Source of the DNA: Jaltomata sinuosa
Lineage: Eukaryota; Streptophyta; Magnoliopsida; Solanales; Solanaceae
Direction of reading: 5' to 3'
Assembly (NCBI GenBank): GCA_003996215.1
Contig: QJPP01004101.1
Span: 55,601 to 119,600, forward strand
Length of the DNA stretch: 64,000 nt
Shown: positions 36,870 through 47,095 of the stretch, in pieces
Layout of the letters: the number at the start of each line of letters is the position of its first letter
How positions within the stretch are numbered: position 1 is the first letter of the stretch
Position numbers and translations under genes: made by a program
Notes under the pieces: generated by a model
What the model was told of the DNA's origin: nothing
Databases searched by the model: none
What the model saw: the letters and a program-made list of their open reading frames with translations, nothing else

Positions 36870-37343
36870 ATGACTACTCTCACTGCTGGACAGATCTCAA
36901 CTGGAGAACAAGATGCTTCCAATCAACACTACCTTCACCCTTCTGATTCTCCAGGCATGTCGCTGGTCAATTCACTCTTTGATGGCAAATGGTTTGCTGG
37001 ATGGAAGAGATCTGTTGTCATTGCTCTTTCAGACAAAAAAAAGCTGAGTTTCATCAATTCTTCCTCAGATATTCCTGCTTCACTCTCACCTTAGTATGCT
37101 GCTTAGAGTCGATGCAACAATATGGTAATCTCCTGGATTCTAAACTCTCTTTTACGTGACATAGCTGAATCTGTCCTCTATTACAAAACTGCAAAAGAGA
37201 TCTAGAAGGAATTAGAAATCAGATTTGAACAACACAATGGAGCACAGTTATATCAACTTCAGAAAGAACTCAATGATGCAGTGCAGGGAGAAAATGATAT
37301 CACAGGGTATTTCACCAAAGTGAAGAAGATTTGGGATGAACTC
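36870..37343 (+). pseudogene. Copia gag, N-terminal part
   Basis: The ATG at 36870 opens a frame with 'NQHYLHPSDSPGMSLVNSLF' and 'WFAGWKRSVVIALSDKKKL', the usual N-terminal signature of plant copia gag. Stops follow from 37093, but the reading continues: 'LYYKTAKEI', 'FEQHNGAQLYQLQKELNDAV', 'GYFTKVKKIWDEL'. The gene is then cut by the solo LTR at 37343/37344. Confidence 0.85.
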
Positions 37344-39625
37344 TGTCACGACCCGATTTCTCAGTCATGATGGCACCTACAACCCCCGGTAGGTGAACCA
37401 ATCCCCGTAGCCCAGGACAGTTAGTAATGGGCTACTATCTAACAAATAAGAGAACAAGACGAAGAGAATAGATAACAGGAATATATATATACATATGCGG
37501 AAACTAAACCAAACCCCGAGACCTGGTATCATAGTATAGAGCCAAAACTACATACATGGAGTGCAAACGATCCAAAATAATATATACAGATGTCTCTGAA
37601 TGGTAATAGAGTACATGAAGCAACAGATAAACTAAAGTTAAGCTCCGATCGCCAAGAGCTCACCCTCAGTCTGAAGTAATCCCCAACAGATCTCCAAGCA
37701 TGACTTACAGCGACCTAACGGCGATGGCCCAGGCTAGGATCTGCACCCAAAGATGCAGGGGGTAGGGTGAGCACCAAATGCGAAGCATAAGGTACCCAGT
37801 AGCTATCATAGGCCGACTGGGCACATATAAGATAAAAGCGTAGTAACAGAAAGAATAGAAGCAAGCAGTCACAGAAATCAACGAAAGGTACACAGGAACT
37901 AGCCCAGAGGGAAATCAACAGAACCACATGTGAGGCCAGTAAGCAGAATATACACACCATAGGCACAGGTGAAAGTAAGAAATAACGTACCTGGGGTCCT
38001 TGCAATAACAGTGTATACATAATAAGTTTACGAAATGGACGGTATACCGGTAACCTCAAGTGTAAGAAGAGGGAAAGAGTAATGATAGACATGCTCAGGG
38101 ACATGAATCAAACTCAACTAATCATATCAATCTCAAATCCAGAAACTAACAGTCTAGCAGTAACCAATTTCATACTTAACCGTAATAGGGAACAATTCTG
38201 TAAGTAAATAGCAAGAGTCTACCTACAGTCCCCCGGCCGCCCATACAACCGAGGAACACAAACAAGTGAAAACAAACCCTCCGGCATCCCATACTACCGG
38301 AGCGTACAATCAATAAACAACAAACAAGGGTGGAGCCTCAAACAATGAATGATATGATGCATGAAGATCTCAAGTGAAATGGTATCCTGTATGTACCACC
38401 TCCGAGCCGATCCGGCCCAGCAGGTAGGTTCCATGGAAGGACACTGCCCGTATACCTACTCCACCGTATACCCTTCCTCCGGCACACGCAGCCCACAGCC
38501 CCAGGCCCCGATGGCAAGGTCCATGGAGGTCCCTGACCCCATACTAAAACTCAGTATCAAAACATGTCGTCCGGAAGCAAGTCCGGTTTCAAGATAGAGA
38601 CCCAGTCTCGAATATGCATGCCCAGACCCTGTCCAGGACTAAAGTAGTGGGAAAATATCTAGAAAAAAAAACCCCTCCAAGGGTGCCCGGGCATAACCGG
38701 GTCTAAACAGTAGAAAGTCATCTCGGGTGCTCGGTCCGACCGAGGCTAAAATTATCTCAAATAGCAAGAAAACTCAACTAGCACCCCGGCCCTGCCGAGT
38801 CTAGCGTTAATCGTAAAACTGGTGATTTAAAACATAATTTTACTTTCTCTTACCCAAGAATATTCACAAGTTAAATCAAACCATTTCCAAATCATTTCCA
38901 TCAAAAACAGGCCCCCGGGGCCATGCAAGGTTTAGAAAATAGTGCCAGTAGGCGCGAAGCCAAACCGTAGTAAAACATGGATAAAACCTTTTTAAATGCA
39001 TGGAAATGATATGATCAAACACAATAGCTGTCCAGCAGCTCACAATCAACCTATTGACCCTGCACAAGCCCACAGCTACTCAGCAAGCATAACCAGCCTC
39101 GAAGGATAATTATATGCCCGGGACTCGCGGACATTCCCAAAATCCCACCTTCTATGTTCCCGAGTCAACAAGGTCTCACAGGACCACAAGGGTAAATAAA
39201 ATATATCGGCAAGTACTACAAGCAACGGAGGAACAAAAGTAGGCAGACATGAATAAAGCGGTCAAGGCCTGTGGTACCAACCTAATAATCCAGCTCAAGG
39301 ATGCCAACTAGTACAATTTTATCCGATATATGCTAAGTCTAGGGATTTTAAACCATAACCTACCTGTCGTCCGATGACAAGCTGCTAGGACGAAGATGTC
39401 CAAGCTTGAACCGCTCCGAGAAGCTCCGAAATGAATTCAAACTCAAATTTAAGCTTGAATATCTTGACGTAGATAATTGATTTTGCCTTCGAGGATCGAA
39501 TATCGCGTCAAAATAATTTCTTTCCACAATATATTTTTCATCAATTGAATATATACAAGTACTTTTGAATATGTTATAAACTAACATGCTATTAAAGAAT
39601 TTTCAAGATAAAAGTTGCTGGTGAC

Positions 39626-39656
<31 letters not shown>

Positions 39657-40693
39657 GAACGTTACATATGCTACATAAGGAAAGGCTTTAATGTATTTTT
39701 TTATTATTAATTAAATGGTAACATGACCACTTTGATCAAATGATGACACCTCCACTTAAGCAACTTAATTGCTGCCACCTTTCCTTAATTACACGTGGAA
39801 GGGGTGTCAACACCCTCCTTCTTATCCATTACGTAAGTTCTCGGGTATTGCATAAGTTCGTGGTAAAATAAATATAGCTTTTTGAATATATCATAATGAA
39901 TAGAAAATTATTTCAAACAAAACCTACTATATTATAATAATAATTTTTAATATAACTAAATTTACTATCTCCGTTAAAATATTACAATGTATAAAAACCT
40001 TATAAAATAAATACATATACAATTATATCGTAACAATATTATTTTTCATAAACCTTTAAAATATTTTTAAAAGGTAATAATAATATAACTTTTTACCAAA
40101 TTCAACTTTCAAATAAAATATTTTCAAATACACGCGATGATAATAAATTCTCAAACTTAGGCTCGCAATTCACCAACGCACGATTTTGATACTCAAGAAC
40201 TCTCTTGGAATCCTCCCTTATGTTTTCTCACTGTTTCAGAACTGAAATGGCGTTTTAAAACGTGAAGTTGAGGCTTAAAATCGATTTTGACCCGACCCGG
40301 TTTGCGACCCGGTTCGCAACCCGGTTTCTGCCAGATAATCCGCGGTAAAACAGTCATAACTTTTTACTCCCAGATCATTTGGACGTGAGGTTTTGTGCGT
40401 TGGAAACTAGACTCGTAGACCTTCGATTTGGTATTTTGGGGGACTTCTAACTCTTTATATATTGAGAGAAAAGCTCTGAGACATTTTACCCAAAGTTCAG
40501 AAAATTTATTAAAGAAACTTACGATAACTTTTGCCGACTTTCTTGACTTCAAAACTTATCATACGACCAAACAAATAGACCCGTCACCGAAATACTGGTC
40601 CTGACAAGCTTTAAATAACTTGGGGCCGCTACAAACAAGTTCTAACGGTACAAGGAAAACGTATACGTGGAAATAACTGGAAGGGTCATTACA
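37344..40693 (-). mobile_element. Solo LTR of a Tekay/Del-like chromovirus, inserted in copia gag
   Basis: A single 3350-base LTR in minus orientation. On the plus strand it starts TGTCACGACCCGATTTCTCA and ends GGAAGGGTCATTACA, flanked by perfect 5-bp repeats AACTC (37339-37343 and 40694-40698). It has no internal sequence, so it is a solo LTR left by recombination between the two LTRs of a full element. It is homologous in inverted orientation to the LTR at 6211-9513. Contents include a (TA)n run (39625-39652) and a short 'gacccggtt' triplet repeat (40289-40325). Frames inside it (37705-38104, 38361-38597 and others) are not genes. Confidence 0.95.
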
Positions 40694-40698
40694 AACTC

Positions 40699-41100
40699 GA
40701 TGCCCTGAATGTGTTTGATTAATGTACATGTGCTTGTACATGTGAAGGCAATGTGAAAATTTCTAAATCACATCAAAATAACAGACTTATTCAGTTTTTA
40801 ATAGGTCTCAATGAGACTTATTCAGGTGTAAGGAGCAACATTTTGATGATGGACCCTCTCCCAATAGTGGGATATGCAAATTATCTACTAATTCAGAATG
40901 AAAAGTATAGAGAGGTGCATGTGATTTCACACCCCGCAGAGGCTGCTTTCATTGTGAACAATCAGAAGTTTCAGAGAAGGTTCACTCCTAAGAGATCTCC
41001 AAGTGGAGATGGGAGGTTCAAAGTTATTTTTGAGAAACCTAAGACAGGAATTTTTTTCACTAATTGCAAACTAACTAACCATAAAGTTTAAATTGTTACA
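40699..41100 (+). pseudogene. Copia gag, continuation after the solo LTR
   Basis: Directly after the AACTC repeat the gag reading resumes (D-A-L-N-V), then 'NNRLIQFLIGLNETYSGVRS', 'NILMMDPLPIVGYANYLLIQ' and 'AAFIVNNQKFQRRFTPKR'. The motif 'LIQFLxGLNExYxxVRxxIL' is a standard part of plant copia gag. A zinc knuckle is expected near 41060 (a trace, 'CKLTNHKV'), but it is broken. Confidence 0.85.
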
Positions 41101-41255
41101 AGATAATTGGATTCCCTACAGATTTCCAATTCACAAGGTCAAAGAGGAACTCAAAATTTAACAGCACTGCAGCCCAGGTTGCGACTCAATAGTCCACTGA
41201 TGGTTTCCCTGGTGGAAAGTATTTCTCTCTAGAACAATCCTCACAACTATATCAT

Positions 41256-41780
41256 ATGATGCAAGATACCAAGTCTGGTCAACAGAGTGAGCAAGTCTCA
41301 GATGTCAATGTCTTTACCAACTGTGCTAGTATCGTCACTCCTTTGTTAGATCCTACTACTCTTTCTTTATTCACTCATATTGATTCACACTCATGGATTC
41401 TTAATTCAGGTGCTTCTGAGCACATGACTAATGAGTCTTCTCTCCTTTTCAATCTGACTTTTTGCCCCTTTCCCATCTATGTCTGCCTGCCTAATTCCCA
41501 TAGATTAAAAGTAACTCACAAGGGTTGTATCTCTTTACTGCATGATCTGATTATTCACAATGTTCTTTATGTCCCTGATTTGAAATTTAATTTGTTATCA
41601 GTTCACAAATTCACTACACTGTTAACTAGAATCTCACTATTTTCTTCTTTTTGTGCTATCTTGCAAGCCCCTTCTATGAAGAGGCCAGTGGTCCTTGGTG
41701 AATTTCAAAGTGGGCTTTATCTTCTAAAAACAACTCCAGTCAAGTCAAGCTCTGTTCCCACACTCTCAGCCTCCACTTAG
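41256..41780 (+). pseudogene. Copia protease
   Basis: The frame contains 'SWILNSGASEHMTNESSLLF' where active copia proteases have W-x-x-D-S-G-A-S-x-H-M, so the catalytic Asp is changed to Asn. It continues through 'IHNVLYVPDLKFNLLSVHKF', the usual region after the protease. The Asn alone would inactivate it. Confidence 0.9.
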
Positions 41781-41880
41781 AGAGATGTTTTAGTTTCTAA
41801 GTTTGTTTGTAATGAGTCTAATTTAATAGCAATTTCTAGTTCTTTTTAAATTCCTTCAAAGATTTCAACTACTTATGTAA

Positions 41881-42995
41881 TCCTATGGCACACAAGGTTG
41901 GGGCATTTTCCCATATCTAATATGAAGAATCTTAGTTTATTTAGTTCTGTTTGTATTCCTGATTCTGTTACTCCTTGTGATATTTGCTTCAAAGCTAGAC
42001 AAGCTAAATTGTCTTTCCAATCTTTCACTACTTCATCGACCTGTATTTTCAATCTTATACATGTGGACACTTGGGGTCCATACAAGGTTTCTACTCACAA
42101 TGCTTATAGATATTTTTTAATTATTGTAGATGATTATAGTAGAAGGACTTGGACATATCTTCTTAAAACAAAAAACAATGCTTTCACCATTCTCAAATAC
42201 TTTAGCACTCTAGTGGGAAAATAGTTTAATACCATTGTAAAAATTATAAGATCTGACAATGCCAAAGAACTAGGATCTATCTTGTCCAATTCTGATTTTC
42301 TTTCTTCTAAGGGTATACTTCATCAAACTACTTGTGTGGCCACACCACAACAAAATGGTGTGGTTGAACGTAAGCACAAACACCTTCTTGAAACATGTCG
42401 AGCCCTTTTGTTTCAATCTCATTTACCTACTAGTTATTGGGGGGGATGTCTTCTCACAGCCACTTATTTAATCAATCGAATTCCATCTAGGGTTCTGGAT
42501 TCACACACACCTTATGAATTGCTTTTTGTTAGAGTTCCTTCCTATGATTCATTAAGAGCTTTTGGGTGTCTTTTTGGGTGTCTTTGTTATGCTACCACTT
42601 TACCACATTCTAGATCTAAACTTGATTTAAGAACTATTAAATGTGTCTTCATTGGATATCCTTTCAATCAAAAAGGATACAAATTACTTAATCTAGTATC
42701 CAAACAAATTTTTGTTTCTAGGAATGTTAACTTCTATGAACATATTTTTCCTTTCTCTCACTCACCTGACACACCCTTACTTTCTCCTCTCCCTACTTCT
42801 ATCCCTAATTCCTCTTCTTCCTCTGATTTTCCACCACTGTCCAATCCTATCCTTTCTTCTCCTCCTTCTTCTCCTCCCATTTTTGTTCCTCTCACAGATA
42901 CTGCTTCTCCAAGTTCCTCATATGAGTCATTTCCCCTTCCTAATACTACTCTTATCTCCCCTGTCCAACCTCCACCTCCCTCATCTGTTTCATAA
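41881..42995 (+). pseudogene. Copia integrase
   Basis: The pre-integrase finger region starts 'LWHTRLGHFPISNMKNL' with a C-x2-C ('CDICFKARQ'). The catalytic core follows over two frames separated by a TAG at 42223: first Asp in 'HVDTWGPYKVSTHNAYRYF', second in 'IIRSDNAKEL', Glu in 'QQNGVVERKHKHLLETCRAL'. After this come 'SYWGGCLLTATYLINRIPSR' and 'LRTIKCVFIGYPFNQKGYKL', the copia integrase C-terminal region. A Pro/Ser-rich linker (42770-42995) leads to RT. A duplicated 'FGCLFGCL' near 42560-42580 looks like a local repeat error. Confidence 0.9.
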
Positions 42996-43179
42996 CCTAG
43001 GAGAACCTCTAGAAATTCTCATCCCCCTAGTTACTTAGCAGATTATTTCTGTAACTTTGTCTATTACACTTACCTTCACTCTTCTTGCTTTTATTCCACT
43101 CTCACTCCCCTTTCCTTACCTTTTTCTATGCTTTCAGTTTCCAAAGGGCTCTTCACACCTCCATCTCTCACATATTTGA

Positions 43180-43925
43180 ACCTACTTCATTTTCCCAGGC
43201 ATGCCATCACCCATATTGGCAAGAGGCTATTGCTACTGAATTTGCAGCACTTGAGGCTAACCATACCTGAAAGGTTGTTGAATTCCCTAAGGGACACAGA
43301 GCACTCCCATGTAAATGGGTATACAAGGTTAAATACCTTGCTGATGGAAATATGGAATGTTTTAAGGCTAGATTGGTTGTCCGTCGAAATAATCAAAGAG
43401 AGGGGATTGACTATCTCGAAACTTTCTCACCTGTGGTCAAGATGACCACTGTGAGGTGTCTATTGGCACTGGCAGTGAAGAAAGGTTGGGACATTTTTTA
43501 GCTTGATATTAATAATGCATTTCTCCGTGGAGAATTGCAGGAGAAAGTCTACATGAAGTTTCCCCCCGGCATGCCCTCACCCAATCCCAATCATGTTTAT
43601 AAATTAGTCAAATCATTATACGTGCTCAAGCAAGCCTCTCGTAAATGGTATGCTCATCTTATAGCAGCCCTCACTTTCAAAGGTTATTCTTGCTCATTAA
43701 ATGATTACTCTTTATTATACAAGAAATTTGTTTCTGGCATTTGCATTCTTGTCGTCTATGTCGATGACATTCTCTTAACAGGGGATGACCTCATTGAAAT
43801 TTCCCTTGTAAAGAAGTTTCTTCATTATGAATTTAAAATTAAGGATTTGGGGTTTGCACATTTCTTCCTTGGTATGGAATTGATCAAAGAGCCTTAAGGA
43901 CTTATTGTTACACATAGAAAATTTA
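43180..43925 (+). pseudogene. Copia reverse transcriptase
   Basis: RT_2-type motifs are 'WQEAIATEFAALEANHT', 'CKWVYKVKYLADGNMECFKA', 'LETFSPVVKMTTVRCLLALA', 'LDINNAFLRGELQEKVYMKF', and the catalytic 'VVYVDDILLTGDD' (Y-V-D-D intact). Stops at about 43268, 43500 and 43895 and a frameshift break the gene. The longest open piece is 43535-43897. Confidence 0.9.
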
Positions 43926-44692
43926 CCTTTGATTTGTTGTCAGAGTTTGATTGTTTGATTCTACGTCCTGCCGTGTCTCCTCCATCCTCAAAACTCTATG
44001 CTACTACAGGTGATCTTCTCCCAGATCCTTCTGTCTATCATCATCTCATAAGCAAAATTAATTATTTGACTCACACCCGCCTGGATTTGGCATTTATCAT
44101 TATACACCTGAGTCAATATATGCAGACTCCTCGTGTTCCTCATTTTGAGCGGACACTCATTACCTTCATTACCTTTTATCCACCGCCGGTGTTGGTCTGT
44201 TCTTCTCTTAGGATCCCTTGCTCAAGCTACTTGCTTTTTGCGATTCTGACTGGGGTTCTTACCCAAAAATCTGTCGATCTGTTAGTGGCTATTTTGTGAG
44301 CTTGGGTGGCTCACCGATCTCGTGAAAATCGAAGAAACAACCCCTTGTCTCTCTTTCTTCTGTTGAAGTAGAGTATTGATCTATGAGTTGTGTCATTGCA
44401 AAACTCACTTTGTTAGTGCGATTGCTCTCAAATCTCACCATTTCTCCATCTCTTCTTGTTCCTCTTCACTCCAACAGTCAAGATGCTTTTCACATTGCTA
44501 TAAATCCGGTCTTTCATGAACGAACGAAGCACGTGGAACTTGATTGCCACTTTGTTCGTCAACAGTTCCTATCCGGCCTTATTTCTCTGATTTTTGTTCC
44601 CTCTACATCTCGGCGTTCCGACGTTTTCACAAAACCTCTTGTCATCTTCATCAACGACTAACTGTCACGTTAGCAGTGGTTTCACACCCCTC
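43926..44692 (+). pseudogene. Copia RNase H
   Basis: The frame 43934-44299 carries 'LPDPSVYHHLISKINYLTHT' and 'LAFIIIHLSQYMQTPRVPHF', the RT-RNase H connection. After frameshifts the C-terminal segment reads 'ERTKHVELDCHFVRQQFLSG', ending 'DVFTKPL'. The order is that of copia RNase H; several frameshifts make it non-functional. Confidence 0.85.
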
Positions 44693-44707
44693 CAACTTGA
44701 GGAGGGT
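44693..44707 (+). other. Polypurine tract of the copia element
   Basis: CTTGAGGAGGG immediately before the 3' LTR start TGTTGACACTGG at 44708, the classic copia arrangement. Confidence 0.85.
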
Positions 44708-44735
44708 GTTGACACTGGTCTTCATATTCACTCTC
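44708..44735 (+). repeat. Copia 3' LTR stub (first 28 bases)
   Basis: TGTTGACACTGGTCTTCATATTCACTCT matches the 5' LTR start; the LTR is then interrupted by a CACTA terminus. Confidence 0.85.
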
Positions 44736-44754
44736 ACTACTAGAAAAACAGGGA

Positions 44755-45255
44755 AAACCGACCTCAAAAAACCGACATTTGGAGGTCGGTTTTCCCTGAA
44801 AAACCGACTCAAAAGCCCTAGTCGGAAAAAGCTTGGTTGGTTTTCTATACCGACTCCAGATATCGGTTTTAATTTTAAATACAAAAATTAAGAATTTAAT
44901 ATATATTTTATTTTGTTTTATTTCCGACTTCCTGATGTCGGTTTTATTTAATTATATTTTTATTTATTATTATTTTTCTGACATCTAGAGGTCGATTTCT
45001 ATTAAAGAAAATATTATTAAAAATATAATATACTGACCTCCGGTGGTCGGTATTATTTAATTTTTAATTTATTATTTTTTTGGTTTTCTAACCTCCGGAA
45101 GTCGGTATTACTGAAATTTTATTTTCTTATTTCACGCGATTCCGACCTACTGAGGTCAGTTTTTTGGAAAATTTTATTCAAAAAACCGACTACCTGATGT
45201 CGGTTTTCTGGAAAATTTACCCAAAACACCGACCTCAGGAGGTCGGTTTGTTGTC
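44755..45255. repeat. CACTA subterminal inverted-repeat units
   Basis: About nine units of the form CCGACCTC-n-GAGGTCGGTTTT, e.g. near 44757, 44775, 44858, 44923, 44979, 45032, 45090, 45143, 45186 and 45228. Each unit is itself an inverted repeat. In En/Spm elements such repeats bind the TNPA-type protein. Confidence 0.9.
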
Positions 45256-45481
45256 GATATTTTACCATAAAATTGGCAGTAAATTGCTGCAATTTGAATT
45301 GCCCACCTGCATATTTGATAATGCATATATTCAACCAAAACCAGCTCAAATAGCTGTCAACACGATATTTTTCTATATTTACGTTTCACTACTTTAAATT
45401 AAACTTAAAATACGATCAAACAATCTAAACAGTGTACAAACTATATATACTAAGTCCAAAATGTCTAGTAGTTAGGTACAA

Positions 45482-46317
45482 CTACTCATCATTAGCATCC
45501 TCATCCTCATCCTCTTCACCCTCCTTACCCTCCTCACCCTCGATATCAGACTCATCCACAAGGCATCGACGTTTATCACTGGCACACTGAGGAATAATCT
45601 TTCCTGACTCAAAAAGAGATTTTAACTGAGACTGAAGCTCCGCATACCTCTTGTTCTCTATCTCCTTTGCTGCTGCAATCTGTGCAATCTGCTCGTCTCT
45701 TTTCTTCTCCCTTTCGGTTGATGCATCAAGCTCGGCAGTGAGCATAGATATCTCCTCCTTCATTACAGACACGACCGCTTTATCCACATTATCGAAGCCT
45801 GAAGATGATGGACAATAAAACCGAGGTTTCTTCTCTACATAAGCCTTTTGTGAAGAAACTCGTGTAAGAACTGCATTCAAACTATTTTTTTTTACATGTG
45901 TATGTTGAGCACGTGTCTCACACCAACTTTCATCTGTGGGATTTTTTGGCGTCTTTGTGTGACAAACTTTGAATAACTCTTCCTGTGTTACAGGCCTACC
46001 CAAGTCTTTTTCCTGCAAACAACATGCATATAATGTGATTATTAATCTCCAAAAGCTACTTATCAAAAAGGATAATTTTATTTAACTGAATTAAGAAAAT
46101 ATATCATTCTCTTCTTTCTTGTAAGCTGGCTAATGGCCCCACCAGTGTGCAAAGAGCCGCCCTTATCTGATGCTCGGGCCATCTTCCCGATCTCCCTTCT
46201 CTTAAGAAATTTTTCATCAGTTTTCCAGAAATTCAATAACTTGGCCCACATATCTGGCACCACAAAAGATGGAACTTTATTTTCTGCCCGACATTCAGAA
46301 AATAGGCCACTAAGCAC
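45482..46317 (-). pseudogene. CACTA Ptta/En/Spm-type transposase fragment (TNPA-like)
   Basis: On the minus strand an upstream exon-like frame (46317-46078) has 'WAKLLNFWKTDEKFLKRREI', followed by 'MARASDKGGSLHTGGAISQL', the signature of the plant Ptta/En/Spm transposase family (PF03004). A second frame (46066-45482) continues with 'DLGRPVTQEELFKVCHTKTP', 'WCETRAQHTHVKKN', a coiled coil around 'EEISMLTAELDASTEREKKR' and an acidic C-terminus. The gap between the frames (46067-46077) may belong to an intron, since TNPA-like genes have introns, or may be a frameshift. The N-terminal part is missing, lost with the right side of the element. Confidence 0.75.
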
Positions 46318-46329
46318 CTTTCCAACTCA

Positions 46330-46690
46330 AAATTTAAGTCACTAGTTCAAAATTTTAACTTAATACAAACTACACGTTACTTATTTTAAGTCACTAGTTC
46401 AAAATTTTAACTTAATACAAACTACATTTTACTTATTTTAAGTCACTAGTTCAAAATTTGAACTTACTACACTTCACAATCTTAAGTCATTAGTTCAAAA
46501 TTTCAACTAACAACTAACTATATTTTACTTATTTTAAGTCACTAGTTCAAAATTTTAACTTAATACACTTCATTATTTTAAGTCACTAGTTCAAAATTTC
46601 AATTAACAACTAACTACACTTTACTTATTTTAAGTCACTAGTTCACAATTTCAACTTACTAAATTTCACAATTTTAAGTCACTAGTTCAT
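46330..46690. repeat. Tandem repeat with alternating 52- and 43-base periods
   Basis: The word AAGTCACTAGTTCA (one copy with ATTAG) starts at about 46336, 46388, 46440, 46483, 46536, 46580, 46632 and 46675. Spacings are about 52, 52, 43, 53, 44, 52 and 43, so the later part is a two-unit array. It lies just upstream of the transposase frames and may be inside an intron. Confidence 0.85.
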
Positions 46691-46704
46691 ATTTTCAGTT
46701 TATA

Positions 46705-46997
46705 TGTATGATAATGATGTGCCAAACACAATCAGTAGCCCAATGGCTCACAAATAAACCTATCGGCCCTGCACAGGCTCCAATCGCTCTACAACATACA
46801 TAACCAACTCTATAATCGAGATATCGATGTCCGAGACTCACGGACATTCCCAAATAACCCACCATCTATGGTCCAGAGGCATGATCAAGGCCACACAGGG
46901 CCACAAGGGTAATACTACCAACTAAAACGAATACTACAACCATAAAGCGGACAAGGTCTGGGATGCAAAGCTAATGAAATCCAACCCAAGGATGCTA
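46705..46997 (-). mobile_element. Fragment of a Tekay/Del-like chromovirus LTR
   Basis: It is collinear with 39000-39320 of the solo LTR: 'ggctcacaaataaacctatcggccctgcacaggct', 'gactcacggacattcccaaa', 'ggccacaagggtaa' and 'aacccaaggatgctaa' all have close counterparts there. Diverged, and truncated on both sides. Confidence 0.75.
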
Positions 46998-47095
46998 ATT
47001 AGTATTAAGTGTCAACACTAGATGGACACAAATTGATCTTGTAAGAAAATCAATTTTGTCATCAATAGGATCTACTAGTCTTGACACTTACTAAT
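46998..47095. repeat. Small foldback (about 98 bases)
   Basis: Left arm ATTAGTATTAAGTGTCAACA and right arm reading (reverse complement) ATTAGTAAGTGTCAAGACTA enclose about 45 bases that contain a second inverted pair (aaattgat/atcaattt). It ends exactly where the Tat-type LTR starts. Confidence 0.6.

Larger units (their letters stand above)
36357..44735 (+). mobile_element. Decayed Ty1/copia element, interrupted by a solo LTR and by a CACTA element
   Basis: Order: 5' LTR (36357-36803), PBS, gag, protease, integrase, RT, RNase H, polypurine tract, then 28 bases of 3' LTR. Integrase before RT defines Ty1/copia. Without the solo LTR (3355 bases including one target repeat) the visible part is about 5.0 kb, a normal copia size. 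Stops and frameshifts occur in every domain. The rest of the 3' LTR was displaced by the CACTA element at 44736 and is not seen again in the window. Confidence 0.9.
44736..46700 (-). mobile_element. CACTA (En/Spm) transposon, truncated, coding on the minus strand
   Basis: The terminus is CACTACTAGAAAAACAGGG, followed by about 500 bases of subterminal GACCTC/GAGGTC repeats and then a transposase-type gene on the minus strand. The second terminus is not seen; the element is lost beyond about 46700, where a chromovirus LTR fragment starts. It inserted into the copia 3' LTR (likely 3-bp target TCT), so it is younger than the copia element. Confidence 0.85.
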
